In this document: piece by piece, positions 30,773 to 39,931 of the stretch | Layout: each line of letters starts with the position of its first letter | Position numbering within the stretch: the stretch's first letter is position 1 | From: CAVRCA01 sp965218045 | GTDB lineage: Bacteria > Pseudomonadota > Alphaproteobacteria > Acetobacterales > Acetobacteraceae | Length of the DNA: 64,000 nt | Assembly: GCA_965218045.1 (NCBI GenBank) | Contig: CBDCJX010000009.1 | Location: 1-64,000 of the forward strand | Reading direction: 5' to 3' | Made by a program: the position numbers and the translations under genes | The notes under the pieces: model-generated | The model's input: the letters and a program-made list of their open reading frames with translations, nothing else | The model's database searches: none | What the model was told of the DNA's origin: nothing

Positions 30773-32023
30773 TCATGCCTTGACCAGCGGGCAGCCGCTT
30801 TCGCCGACGGGGCGGAAGGCGCGCTCCGCCGGGATGGTGGCGAGCAGCTTGAAGAAGTCCCACGGTTCCTTCGATTCGGCCGGCGTCTTGGTCCGCCAGA
30901 CCGACATGCTGTGCACGAACTTGCCGTCGGCGCGGACCTGACCCTGGTAATAGGGGTCGTCCACCGGCATCGCCTTCATCTGATCGGCCACCGCGCGCCC
31001 GCTCGCACGCGCCTTGTCCACGCCGATGGCGGTGGCCGCCTTGAGGTAGTGGGTGACCGCCGAATAGATGCCCGCGTGATAGAAGTTTGGCTTGGCGTTG
31101 TGATAGAGCGGAGCGAAGCGCGCGGCAAAGGCGCGGGCCGCGTCGTTCATGTTCCAGCACCACGGCATGGTGGCGACCAGGTCCTGCGCCGTCGCGAGGC
31201 CGATCGACTTCACGATGTAGTCCTGCAGCACCAGGCAGCCGAGCTGCACGCCGGATTGCGGGATGCCGAACTCGCGCGCCTGCTTGATGCAGTTTGCGGT
31301 GTCGTCGCCGGCGTTGGCGAGGCAGATCACCTTCGCGCCACTCGCTTTCGCCTGCAGCAGTTGCGCCGAGAAATCGGTCGTGCCGGGAAAAGCGTAGACG
31401 CTGCGACCCAACTCGCGACCACCACGCCGCTTCAGCGCCTCCGCGGCGTCGTTCGCCATCGCATGGCCGGAGATGTAATCGGGGAGAATGAAATACCATG
31501 TATCCGCGCCCTGCCCGGTCAGCCCGTTGACGACGCCGTGGGCGTTGGCCCACAGGTCGAAGGTCCACTGGATCTGGTTCGGCGTGCAGAACTTGCCGCT
31601 GAGATCGGCGGTTCCGGCGCTGGTGAAAACGACCAGCTTATCCTTCTCCTTGGCGATCCCGCCGACCGCCAGCGCCACCGCTGATTGCGGGATGTCGAAG
31701 ATCGCGTTCACCCCTTCGCGATCGTACCAGGAGCGAGCAATGCTGGCGCCCACATCGGGTTTCAGCAGCATGTCCGCCGAGACCATCTCGACGCGGATGT
31801 CGGGGTGCTGCTTGGTGAAATCCTCGATGGCGAAGCGCGTTGCCAGCACGTCCCCCGGCCCGGTCGCCTCGGCATAGGGTCCGGACATGTCGCTCATCAC
31901 GCCGATCTTGAGCGTGTTCGTCTCGGCGTGCGACCGTGTCGGCGCGACCAGGGCTCCGGCGACGAATGAAGCGGAGGTGACAATCGCCGATTGGGCAAAC
32001 CGGCGGCGGGTCAGGCTTGGCAT
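30773..32023 (-). CDS. branched-chain amino-acid-type ABC binding protein (LivK family), Tat-exported
   Basis: The 416-residue periplasmic binding protein has a twin-arginine signal TRRRFAQSAIVTSASFVAGA ending near SHAET. The mature part has the type I fold opening LKIGVMSDMSGPYAEATGPG, the hinge AKEKDKLVVFTSAGTADLSG and the C-terminal VHSMSVWRTKTPAESKEPWD. A GGGAG motif six bases before ATG 32023 acts as ribosome-binding site. No Liv permease or ATPase gene is nearby, so it is an orphan receptor or works with transporters elsewhere. It diverges from the respiratory operon across a 240-base gap in which no clear operator was seen. Confidence 0.9.
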   Translation of the reverse strand: MPSLTRRRFAQSAIVTSASFVAGALVAPTRSHAETNTLKIGVMSDMSGPYAEATGPGDVLATRFAIEDFTKQHPDIRVEMVSADMLLKPDVGASIARSWYDREGVNAIFDIPQSAVALAVGGIAKEKDKLVVFTSAGTADLSGKFCTPNQIQWTFDLWANAHGVVNGLTGQGADTWYFILPDYISGHAMANDAAEALKRRGGRELGRSVYAFPGTTDFSAQLLQAKASGAKVICLANAGDDTANCIKQAREFGIPQSGVQLGCLVLQDYIVKSIGLATAQDLVATMPWCWNMNDAARAFAARFAPLYHNAKPNFYHAGIYSAVTHYLKAATAIGVDKARASGRAVADQMKAMPVDDPYYQGQVRADGKFVHSMSVWRTKTPAESKEPWDFFKLLATIPAERAFRPVGESGCPLVKA

Positions 32024-32263
32024 GTTTCAACTCCCGTTTGGCCGCGTTCACGCGGCGGCTTCGATCCTGATGGCGAGCACCATCCAGATGGCCGTCTTCT
32101 ATCAGTGCGATCACCGAGAACCTATTCCCGCCCGTTCGGCCCGCTTGCGCAAGGGACGAGCGGCGAGGGATCGTGTTACCGCCTCGCGCGTTGTCCACCT
32201 CGGCCTCGCCCAGGCTGGCTCTTCGTCTGGGTCCGGGCCAGTCCTCAACAGGTTCGGAGCCTG

Positions 32264-32950
32264 ATGTCCGATCAATCCGGGTCGCAGCCGATGCGCCAGC
32301 TATTCGCTCCGGGAGCGGATGCCATCCTGCGGCTGGCTGTGCTGACGATCTTTGGCGGCGCGGCGGTGGTCGCTGTCCTGCTGTATCTCTGGGCGGGTGG
32401 CGACTACATCGGCAGTGTCGGCGTGGCGCCGGAGCAGCCGGTGCCGTTCAGCCACAAGCACCACTCGGGCGAGCTCGGCATTGACTGCCGCTATTGCCAC
32501 ACGGCGGTGGAGACGCAGGCGACGGCGGGACTGCCACCGACCCATACCTGCATGACCTGCCACTCCGAGATCTGGACCGGCTCCTCGATGCTGGCGCCGG
32601 TGCGGCAGAGCTTGGCGCAAGACAAGCCGCTGCACTGGACGCGGGTCAACCGCCTGCCGGACTACGTCTACTTCAATCACTCGATCCACATCACAAAAGG
32701 CGTGGGCTGCTCGAGCTGCCATGGTGCGGTGGACACGATGCAGCTTACCTATCCGGCGCAATCCTTTCGCATGGAGTTCTGCTTGACCTGCCACCGCGCG
32801 CCGCAGAACTATCTCCGCCCGGCGTCGGAGATCTGGAACATGCAATGGACGCCGCCATCCGATCAGGCTACGCGTGGCGCGGCCCTCGCTCGAGAGCACC
32901 ATATCGCCGGGCCGCAACGGCTCTCCGATTGCTCGATCTGCCACCGATGA
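32264..32950 (+). CDS. actA: alternative complex III subunit ActA, multihaem cytochrome c
   Basis: The 228-residue pentahaem subunit is anchored by one N-terminal helix (about residues 20-43, LRLAVLTIFGGAAVVAVLLY). Five CxxCH motifs are visible: CRYCH, CMTCH, CSSCH, CLTCH and CSICH, the last at the very C-terminus. The stretch PVPFSHKHHSGELGIDCRYC is the standard ActA opening after the anchor. It receives electrons from the iron-sulfur subunit and passes them on to the monohaem cytochrome or oxidase. First gene of the act-cox operon; its stop overlaps actB in ATGA form. Confidence 0.95.
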   Translation: MSDQSGSQPMRQLFAPGADAILRLAVLTIFGGAAVVAVLLYLWAGGDYIGSVGVAPEQPVPFSHKHHSGELGIDCRYCHTAVETQATAGLPPTHTCMTCHSEIWTGSSMLAPVRQSLAQDKPLHWTRVNRLPDYVYFNHSIHITKGVGCSSCHGAVDTMQLTYPAQSFRMEFCLTCHRAPQNYLRPASEIWNMQWTPPSDQATRGAALAREHHIAGPQRLSDCSICHR

Positions 32951-35874
32951 GTCGTTCCGACGCGCCGCCCCGCCCCGCTCCGTCGCGTCCCATTCAGTGG
33001 CGCAGCCTCGAACAGCTCGCGGACACGACTTCGTTCCGGCAGTTCCTCGAAGCCGAGTTTCCCGCCGTCACCGATCTGTCGGTCGGACCAGAGCGCCGAA
33101 GCTTCCTCAAGCTGATGGCCGCGTCCCTGGCACTCGCCGGACTGGCCGGCTGCGACGAGCCGCCTGACGGACGCGCCGAGGAGGTGCCCTTCGTCCGCGA
33201 CCCCGGACACGCGCAGCCCGGCGTCTCGCTGAGCTATGCCTCGCTTGCGCTGCTGGATGGGGTCGCCAACGGCATCCTGGTCAGCACCCGCAACGGCAGG
33301 CCGCTGAAGGTCGAGGGCAATCCCGAACACCCGTGGAGCCGCGGCGGCACTGACCCGTTCGGTCAGGCCTCGGTGCTGGATCTGTACGATCCGGCGCGCT
33401 CGCAATCGGTGCGTCACCTCGGCGACGCCAGCAGCTGGGACGCATTCCGGGGCGCGATGCTCGGTCGCTTCGCGGCACTCCGCGCCGGTGGAGCCGATGG
33501 GCTGCGGCTGCTCACCGGCCCGGTGAGCTCGCCCTCGCTGCGCGCGCAGATCGCCGCGATGGTGCAGGCGTTCCCCGGGATGCGCTGGCACACCCATGCG
33601 CCGGTCGGCGGCGGCGCCGCTTACGAAGGCGCGCAACGCGCGTTCGGCCGGGCGCTGGAGACGCGCTGGCGCTTCGACCGCGCCCGCGTGGTCGTGGCCC
33701 TTGATGGCGACTTCCTCGATCCCGGTCCACGGCAGGTCGGCCTCGCGCGCGAGTGGGTCGCGGCGCGACGGGCTTCGGCGAATGGGCCGTTGCTGGCGCT
33801 GCACGCGGCCGGCTCGCTGCCCAACCTGACTTCAGCCAAGGCGGACTACCCGCTGGTCGCTACCCCGGCGGAGATCGCCGCGCTGGCGCAAGGGCTGCTG
33901 AGCGACCTCGCTGCTCCAGGCGGACCGCCGACCTCCGACGATGGTTCGACGTTGGCACGATGGCGCGCCCGCGCCGGTGCCGCGCTGCACGCCCATCGCG
34001 GCGCCGGGCTCGTGGTCACCGGCGAGACGGCTCCGGCCGAACTGCAGGAAGCGGTTCATCGGCTGAACGCCGCACTCGGCAATACCGGGCAAACGGTGTT
34101 TCATACCGCGCCGGTCGCCGAACCGGCGGAACCGCTCGCCGATCTCGTTTCGGCGATGGCATCAGGCTCGGTCGCCACCTTGGTGATGCTCGACACCAAC
34201 CCGGTGTATGACGCCGCCGGCAGCCTGGGCTTCGGCGAAGCGCTGCGCCGTGTGAGGTTGAAGATCCACGCCGGCGCCTACGAGGACGAGACGGCGCTGC
34301 GTTGCGATTGGCACTTGCCGCTGTCGCATCCGCTGGAATCCTGGGGCGACGCCCGCTCGCCCGACGGCACGGTCGGCTTGATGCAACCGACCATCGCGCC
34401 GCTGTATCACGGCCGCTCGGCCGCGGAGATTCTCTCCTTGTTGGCCGACGCCGAGCCGAAAAGCGGGCAGGAGCTGCTGCGGTCCCACTGGCAGGGCTCG
34501 CAGGCTGCTGCCGACTTCGCCCCGCGTTGGCAGACGATGCTGCGCGCCGGTTTCATCGCCGACACGGCGTTTGCGCCGGAAACCGTTTCGCTCGCGCCGG
34601 CCAAGCCGCCCGCCGCCGCGCCAGCCGCGAGCAAGGGCCTGACCGTGCTGTTCCGCCCCGACCCGACCGTGTGGGATGGCAGCCGCGCGAACAATGGCTG
34701 GTTGCAGGAATTGGCCAAGCCGCTGACCAAGCTGGTGTGGGAGAATGCGCTGTTCGTCGGCCCCGCACTCGCCGCCAGTTCGCAGCTCGAGACCGGCGAT
34801 GTGATCGCCTTGGAGGTGGCCGGCCGGCGGATCGAGGCGCCGGTCTGGGTGCTGCCGGGCCAGGCGGACGGGGTGGTGGGGGTGACGCTCGGCTACGGCC
34901 GCTCGGTGCCCGACCAGATTGCGAGCGGCCTCGGCTATGACGGCTACGCGCTGCGCGACGCTGCCGATCCCTGGCGCGCCACGGGTGCGACGCTGCGCAA
35001 GACCGGGCGTACTTCAATGTTCGCGAGCACGCAGCATGACAGCAGCATGGAGGGCCACACGTTCGTCCGCGTGCAGCACGAGGGCGAGCCGGCGGTGGGC
35101 GAGACCACAAGCTGGACGCAGCCCACGCTCTACGCTCCGCCACGCGAGCAGACGGGCGCCGCCTGGGGGATGGTGATCGACCTCGATGCCTGCATCGGCT
35201 GCAACGCCTGCGTGGTCGCCTGCCAAGCCGAGAACAATATTGCGGTGGTCGGACGCGAGCAGGTGGCGCTCGGCCGGGCGATGCACTGGCTGCGCGTCGA
35301 TCGCTATTACGAGGGGCCACCCGAGGCGCCGCAGACGCATTTCCAGCCGGTGCCCTGCATGCACTGCGAGAACGCGCCGTGCGAAGTCGGCTGCCCGGTG
35401 GAGGCGACCTTGCACGATAGCGAAGGCCTCAACCTGATGGTTTATAATCGCTGCATCGGCACCCGCGCCTGCTCCGGCTACTGCCCATACAAGGTGCGGC
35501 GCTTCAACTATCTCGACTATTCGGCAGGGGCCGCGCCGTCGGTGGCGCTGCAACGCAACCCGCAGGTGACGGTGCGGGCGCGCGGCGTAATGGAGAAGTG
35601 CACCTACTGCGTCCAGCGCATCGAGAACGCGCATATCGAGGCGCACAAGCGGAACCAGCCGATCCCGGACGGCGCGGTGCAGACCGCGTGCCAGGGCGCC
35701 TGCCCGAGCCGCGCTATCACCTTCGGCGATCTCAGCGACAAGTCCAGCGCGGTGTCGACGGCCCGGGCGGACCCGAGGAACTATGCCCTGCTGGGCGAGC
35801 TGAACGTCCGGCCGCGCACCAGCTATCTCGCCGAACGCGCGCCGCGACGGCTGCCGGACAGCACGGCGGGCTAA
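32947..35874 (+). CDS. actB: alternative complex III subunit ActB, iron-sulfur subunit
   Basis: The 975-residue periplasmic subunit fuses a molybdopterin-oxidoreductase-like domain (about residues 60-720) with a ferredoxin domain (about 735-940). A Tat signal sits inside the N-terminal region (ERRSFLKLMAASLALAGLAG), followed by Cys, a possible lipobox. The ferredoxin part shows CIGCNACVVACQ, CMHCENAPCEVGCP, CIGTRACSGYCPYK, CTYCVQRI and CQGACPSRA, enough ligands for one 3Fe-4S and three 4Fe-4S clusters as in known ActB. The Mo-like domain is thought to hold no cofactor in this family. The true start is ATG 32947; a longer open frame from 32494 only covers actA in another frame. Confidence 0.95.
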   Translation: MSRSDAPPRPAPSRPIQWRSLEQLADTTSFRQFLEAEFPAVTDLSVGPERRSFLKLMAASLALAGLAGCDEPPDGRAEEVPFVRDPGHAQPGVSLSYASLALLDGVANGILVSTRNGRPLKVEGNPEHPWSRGGTDPFGQASVLDLYDPARSQSVRHLGDASSWDAFRGAMLGRFAALRAGGADGLRLLTGPVSSPSLRAQIAAMVQAFPGMRWHTHAPVGGGAAYEGAQRAFGRALETRWRFDRARVVVALDGDFLDPGPRQVGLAREWVAARRASANGPLLALHAAGSLPNLTSAKADYPLVATPAEIAALAQGLLSDLAAPGGPPTSDDGSTLARWRARAGAALHAHRGAGLVVTGETAPAELQEAVHRLNAALGNTGQTVFHTAPVAEPAEPLADLVSAMASGSVATLVMLDTNPVYDAAGSLGFGEALRRVRLKIHAGAYEDETALRCDWHLPLSHPLESWGDARSPDGTVGLMQPTIAPLYHGRSAAEILSLLADAEPKSGQELLRSHWQGSQAAADFAPRWQTMLRAGFIADTAFAPETVSLAPAKPPAAAPAASKGLTVLFRPDPTVWDGSRANNGWLQELAKPLTKLVWENALFVGPALAASSQLETGDVIALEVAGRRIEAPVWVLPGQADGVVGVTLGYGRSVPDQIASGLGYDGYALRDAADPWRATGATLRKTGRTSMFASTQHDSSMEGHTFVRVQHEGEPAVGETTSWTQPTLYAPPREQTGAAWGMVIDLDACIGCNACVVACQAENNIAVVGREQVALGRAMHWLRVDRYYEGPPEAPQTHFQPVPCMHCENAPCEVGCPVEATLHDSEGLNLMVYNRCIGTRACSGYCPYKVRRFNYLDYSAGAAPSVALQRNPQVTVRARGVMEKCTYCVQRIENAHIEAHKRNQPIPDGAVQTACQGACPSRAITFGDLSDKSSAVSTARADPRNYALLGELNVRPRTSYLAERAPRRLPDSTAG

Positions 35875-35875
35875 G

Positions 35876-37288
35876 GTGAGCGACCTCGCCCGCCAGCGAC
35901 ACCGAGCGAGCGCGGCGGCCGGCGCTGACCCGCGCTGGGCGATGGTCGGCGCCGAGGTCACCGACGTGGCCTTCGGCCATCAGGGCGGGCTGCGCTGGTG
36001 GCTCGCCTTCATCGTCTCGCTCGGCCTGATTGGGCTGCTGACCGGCAGCCTGTTCTGGGTGCTCTACGAGGGGATCGGCGTCTGGGGCAACAACATCCCG
36101 GTGACCTGGGCGCTCGACATTGTCAGCTACGATTGGTGGATCGGGGTGGCGAGCGGCGGGCTGCTGGTCTCGGCCCTGCTGTTGCTGCTCGGCGCGGAAT
36201 GGCGCGGCGCGATCAATCGAATCACCGAGACGATGGGCCTTATCGCCGCCGCCGCCGCCGGGCTGTATCCCATCGTGCATCTCGGACGGCCGTGGTTTTT
36301 CTATTGGAACCTGCCCTATCCCAACACCTTCCTGCTCTGGCCGCAGTTCCGCAGCCCGCTCTATTGGGACGCGGTCGACATCATCAGCTACCTGCTGATC
36401 TGCCTATGCTTCTGGTACGTCGGGATGTTGCCCGACCTCGCCAACATGCGCGATCGCAGCATCGAGCGAACGGAGCGGATGGCGGGACGGCCAGGCCATT
36501 GGCTCAGGCTGCTGCGGGCGCAGCTCTATGGCATCGGAGCCATTGGCTGGCGCGGCTCGGTCATCCATTGGCAACGCTGGGAGCGGGGGTATCGCGCTAT
36601 CGGCGTGTTCGGCGTCGTGCTCGTGGTGTCGTTGCAGACCGGCGCCGCCGTGATGTTCGCGGGCTCGGTCGAACCGGGTTGGCACGACGCCCTGCTGCCG
36701 GTCGCATTCCTGTTCGCCGCCCTGTTCGCGGGCGTGGCGGTGGTCGCGATGCTGGTGGTGGTGATGCGCGCGGTGTTCCCGCTGCGCGACCTCGTCACCC
36801 CGCGTCATCTCAACCTGCTGGCGTTGCTGCTGCTGGTCTTGGGTTGGGCCAACGTCTACTGCTACGCGGCGGAGTTCCTGACGACCAGCCTTGCCGGAAC
36901 CGAATTCGACCAGGCGGTGCTGGGCCGCCGCTTCGTCGGGCCGCATGCCTGGTCCACCTGGGCGATCCTCGCGTGCGCCCTGCTGCCGGTGCAGTTTTTC
37001 TGGCTCGGTCGGCTCCGTCGCTCCGCCGGAGTGCTGTTCGCCGTGGGGCTGCTGGTCGCGTTCGGCATGTGGGCCGACCATTTCATGGTGATCGTCATCA
37101 CCTTGCAGCACGATTTCCTGCCGTCAGCAGCACACCCGTACGCGATCGGGCTGGTCGGCGTCGCCACCTTCCTCGGCACGATCGGGCTGTTCCTGTTCCT
37201 GCTGCTGCTGTTCCTCCGCTATCTGCCGATGATCTCCATTCAGGGCATGCGCCGGCTCGTGGCCGAGGGATCGGTGCGCGGTGGCTGA
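35876..37288 (+). CDS. actC: alternative complex III subunit ActC, NrfD-like quinol-binding membrane protein
   Basis: The 470-residue NrfD/PsrC-family membrane protein has about ten helices and carries a quinol site and putative proton path. The N-terminal soluble tail contains VTDVAFGHQGGLRWWLAFIV. Typical ActC segments are GIGVWGNNIPVTWALDIVSY, WWIGVASGGLLVSALLLLLG, YPIVHLGRPWFFYWNLPYPN and TFLLWPQFRSPLYWDAVDII. It starts at GTG 35876, right after the actB stop, and overlaps actD by eight bases. Confidence 0.95.
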   Translation: MSDLARQRHRASAAAGADPRWAMVGAEVTDVAFGHQGGLRWWLAFIVSLGLIGLLTGSLFWVLYEGIGVWGNNIPVTWALDIVSYDWWIGVASGGLLVSALLLLLGAEWRGAINRITETMGLIAAAAAGLYPIVHLGRPWFFYWNLPYPNTFLLWPQFRSPLYWDAVDIISYLLICLCFWYVGMLPDLANMRDRSIERTERMAGRPGHWLRLLRAQLYGIGAIGWRGSVIHWQRWERGYRAIGVFGVVLVVSLQTGAAVMFAGSVEPGWHDALLPVAFLFAALFAGVAVVAMLVVVMRAVFPLRDLVTPRHLNLLALLLLVLGWANVYCYAAEFLTTSLAGTEFDQAVLGRRFVGPHAWSTWAILACALLPVQFFWLGRLRRSAGVLFAVGLLVAFGMWADHFMVIVITLQHDFLPSAAHPYAIGLVGVATFLGTIGLFLFLLLLFLRYLPMISIQGMRRLVAEGSVRGG

Positions 37289-37841
37289 GCCGAAACATGC
37301 GTCAGGCGCCCCGCTCTGGGGCGTGAGCGCCGAGTTCGACACGGCCGACGCCATGCTCGCAGCGCTGATCGGTCTGCGCGACCGTGATCTCGGCCGGCTC
37401 GACGCCTACTCGCCCGTGCCGGTCCAAGGTGCTGCCGAAGCCCTGCGGCTTCCCGGCCGGCCGCTGTATCCGTTCGCGCTGACAGGTGCCGCGATCGGCG
37501 CGGCGTTGATGTTCGGCTTGTGCACCTACGCCACCATGGTTTCGTATCGCTTTAATATTGGCGGTCGGCCGCTGTTCAGTTGGCCGTCCTTCGTCGTCCC
37601 CAGCGTGTCGTTCGGTGCCCTGACCGGGGCGCTTGCCGTGGTCGGGGCGATGCTGGCGCTGAACCGGCTGCCCCGGCTCAACCATCCGGCGTTCAACATC
37701 CCGCGTTTCACCCGTGCCACCGAGGATCGCTTCTTCGTGGCGGTCGAGGCGCGCGACGACGATTTCGACGCCGACCGGGTCGAAGCGGCGTTCGCAGCTT
37801 TGGCGTTACGGCCGCAACGGGTCAGTCGGGTGCCGCGATGA
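37281..37841 (+). CDS. actD: alternative complex III subunit ActD (DUF3341)
   Basis: The 186-residue protein begins at GTG 37281 with a cytoplasmic N-terminal domain (LWGVSAEFDTADAMLAALIG), then two closely spaced helices (about residues 58-78 and 105-128), and a C-terminal soluble domain containing NHPAFNIPRFTRATEDRFFV, a DUF3341 hallmark. It carries no haem motif. It is a structural membrane subunit of the complex. Confidence 0.93.
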   Translation: MAEPKHASGAPLWGVSAEFDTADAMLAALIGLRDRDLGRLDAYSPVPVQGAAEALRLPGRPLYPFALTGAAIGAALMFGLCTYATMVSYRFNIGGRPLFSWPSFVVPSVSFGALTGALAVVGAMLALNRLPRLNHPAFNIPRFTRATEDRFFVAVEARDDDFDADRVEAAFAALALRPQRVSRVPR

Positions 37842-38374
37842 TGCGCTTCACGAGCCTCGCGGCGCTCGGCCTGCTCGTGGCGCTCGGCGGCTGCAAGCGG
37901 CAGGACATGTACACCCAGCGCTATTCCAAGACGTGGGACCGCAACGGTTTCTTTGACAACGACAGCTCGATGCGCCACCCGGTCGAAGGCACGGTTGCGC
38001 GCGAGATGCCCGACGCGTCCGTCCCGGCGCCCGCCACAATCGACGCGGCGATGCTGCAACGCGGCCACGAGCGGTTCGACATCTTCTGCACGCCCTGTCA
38101 CGGCCGCGCCGGCACCGGCGCGGGCATGATCGTGCAGCGCGGCTTCCCGCATCCGCCCTCCCTGGTCGAGGGCAAGCTGCGTCAAGCCAAGGCGACAAGG
38201 TTCTACGACGCGATCACTCATGGCCACGGCGCGATGTATAGCTACGCCGCGCGGGTCGCCCCCGCCGACCGGTGGGCGATCGTCGCCTATATTCGCGCGT
38301 TGCAACTCAGCCAAAACGCCGAGGCGGGCAGCCTGCCGCAAGCCGACCAGGCCCGGCTGGGGGCCAGGCAATGA
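37838..38374 (+). CDS. actE: alternative complex III subunit ActE, monohaem cytochrome c lipoprotein
   Basis: The 178-residue protein has a lipoprotein signal (LAALGLLVALGGC; the Cys near residue 20 would be lipidated), the ActE-specific DMYTQRYSKTWDRNGFFDND region, and one haem-c motif in FDIFCTPCHGRAGTGAGMIV. GHGAMYSYAARVAPADRWAI supplies the probable axial Met and the C-terminal helix of class I cytochromes. It is the likely exit point of electrons towards the oxidase. Overlaps with both neighbours are four bases. Confidence 0.94.
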   Translation: MMRFTSLAALGLLVALGGCKRQDMYTQRYSKTWDRNGFFDNDSSMRHPVEGTVAREMPDASVPAPATIDAAMLQRGHERFDIFCTPCHGRAGTGAGMIVQRGFPHPPSLVEGKLRQAKATRFYDAITHGHGAMYSYAARVAPADRWAIVAYIRALQLSQNAEAGSLPQADQARLGARQ

Positions 38375-39399
38375 GGCGCGCCGCGCTGGTGTGCGTCGTG
38401 ATCGGTCTGCTCGCCGGCGCCGGCTGGGTCCTGCTGGTGCTCGCTAGCCCCGAGGCGATGCCCTCCTATCTCGCGGCCTGGCTGTTCTGGATGGCGGTGC
38501 CGCTCGGCGCCTTGCCGCTGGTGTTGACCCTCGAATGTCTCGGCGGACTCCGCTGGGCGGTGATGCCGGCGTTGCGTCGTGCCCTGCTGCTGCTGCCGCT
38601 CGGCGCGCTCTTCGCCATCCCCGTCCTGCTGCGAACCGAGCCGCTCTACCGGCGGGCCGGAGTGCGCGATCCGCTGCCCGACGCCTGGATGGCGCCGAGC
38701 TTCTTCATCACGCGCACGGTGGTGATCCTCGTTGTGCTGAGCTTGCTGGCGTTGCTGTTCAGCTTCACCCCGGCACGCGGGCCGCGCCGGCCACTGGCGG
38801 CGATCGGGCTGTTCCTGCATGTCTGCCTGGTCAGCGTCGCGGCGGTGGACTGGGTGTTGTCGTTGCAGCCTGGCCTCGGCTCGTCCGCGTTCGGCTTGCT
38901 GCTGATCGCCTCGCAGGTGGGGGTCGCCGGATGCCTGATCGCATTCGTCCTCGCCGTCGGCACGCCGGGGGACGCGACGCCGGCCGGGCTCGGCTTGCTG
39001 CTGACGGTTCTGCTCGGCGTCTGGGCGTTCCTGCACTTCGTCCAGTTCCTGGTCGTGTGGTCGGCCAACCTGCCTGCCGAGATCGTCTGGTATCAGGCGC
39101 GCACACCGGGCTTCGGCGGCACGATGGTGTGGTTCGCGGTGGTTGCCGTCGCCGCCGGACTGGCGATCCTGCCGACCGGCTTGGCGCGGGTTCCGGCAAT
39201 CCTCGCAAGCTTCGCCGCCATGCTGCTGCTGATGCATCTGGCGGAGACGCTGTGGCTGGTCACACCGGCGTTCCGGGGCCACTTCACCGTCACCTTGGGC
39301 GACGGGCTCGCGGTGCTGGGCATCGGCGGGCTGCTGGTCGCGGTGCTGCTGGCGCTGCTGCCGCGCCAGACGGAAGGCGAGCACCATGCCACCGCCTAA
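38371..39399 (+). CDS. actF: alternative complex III subunit ActF, integral membrane protein
   Basis: The 342-residue polytopic protein has about ten hydrophobic helices and is distantly NrfD-like, forming the second large membrane subunit. Recognisable family stretches are VLLRTEPLYRRAG followed by WMAPSFFITRTVVILVVLSL, and FLHFVQFLVVWSANLPAEIV with WYQARTPG. It ends with a short charged tail containing EGEHHATA that overlaps the next gene by 14 bases. Length is at the short end for ActF. Confidence 0.9.
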   Translation: MRRAALVCVVIGLLAGAGWVLLVLASPEAMPSYLAAWLFWMAVPLGALPLVLTLECLGGLRWAVMPALRRALLLLPLGALFAIPVLLRTEPLYRRAGVRDPLPDAWMAPSFFITRTVVILVVLSLLALLFSFTPARGPRRPLAAIGLFLHVCLVSVAAVDWVLSLQPGLGSSAFGLLLIASQVGVAGCLIAFVLAVGTPGDATPAGLGLLLTVLLGVWAFLHFVQFLVVWSANLPAEIVWYQARTPGFGGTMVWFAVVAVAAGLAILPTGLARVPAILASFAAMLLLMHLAETLWLVTPAFRGHFTVTLGDGLAVLGIGGLLVAVLLALLPRQTEGEHHATA

Positions 39400-39931
39400 C
39401 TTGGCGCGAACCGCGATCGGCTGGGCGGCGCGTCTGGCGTTGCTGCTAGGCGGCGTGTCGCTCGCGGTCCGCCTCGGCACGCCGCAAGTCGCCACGCCGG
39501 AGCCCTCCGAGGGGTGGGTCGCCAGCGACGAGACCGGACGCGGCAAGCCTGGCACACCGCCGAGCAGGCAGGCGCGCGAGGCCGGGCACGAGACCGAGGA
39601 CATGAGCGGCGGGACGATGGCCCGGCTGTTCATCGGCCTGGGCGTCGTGGTGGTCGTGCTGGTCTTCGGCATGATTGGGATGCTGCACCTGTTCGAGGGC
39701 TTGCAGCAGGGCGACCGGCCGGCGTTCACCACGCAGCAGACAACGCGGGTCGTGCCCCCCGCGCCCAACCTGCAAGCCGACCCGCCGCTCGATCTGGCGC
39801 ATCTACGCGCGCGAGAGGACAAGCTGCTCAGCGGGTATGCCTGGAGCGATGACAAGCGCACGCGCGCCCGTATCCCGATCGAGCGCGCCATGTCGCTGCT
39901 CGTCGGCAAGCCGCTCGACACGGCGCCATGA
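39386..39931 (+). CDS. uncharacterised membrane protein linking act and cox genes
   Basis: The 181-residue protein has two hydrophobic helices, about residues 12-28 and 80-103 (RLFIGLGVVVVVLVFGMIGM), separated by a polar loop of about 50 residues, and a C-terminal soluble domain. The latter reads DPPLDLAHLRAREDKLLSGY and ARIPIERAMSLLVG. Proteins ending with this reading of an x-Glu-Asp-Lys-x-Leu-x-x-Tyr helix and an IPIxRAM box recur beside oxidase and SCO genes in other bacteria (recalled from family knowledge), with no assigned function. It overlaps actF (14 bases) and coxB (4 bases). A role as assembly factor or supercomplex linker is inference only. Confidence 0.75.
   Translation: MPPPNLARTAIGWAARLALLLGGVSLAVRLGTPQVATPEPSEGWVASDETGRGKPGTPPSRQAREAGHETEDMSGGTMARLFIGLGVVVVVLVFGMIGMLHLFEGLQQGDRPAFTTQQTTRVVPPAPNLQADPPLDLAHLRAREDKLLSGYAWSDDKRTRARIPIERAMSLLVGKPLDTAP

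Noticed and set aside
28335..30941. 868-codon plus-strand frame across the dipeptide-transporter genes
   Set aside because: It is antisense to DppB and DppA coding regions with clear homology. Its composition (Arg, His, Asp, Gly repeats) is that of a shadow frame.
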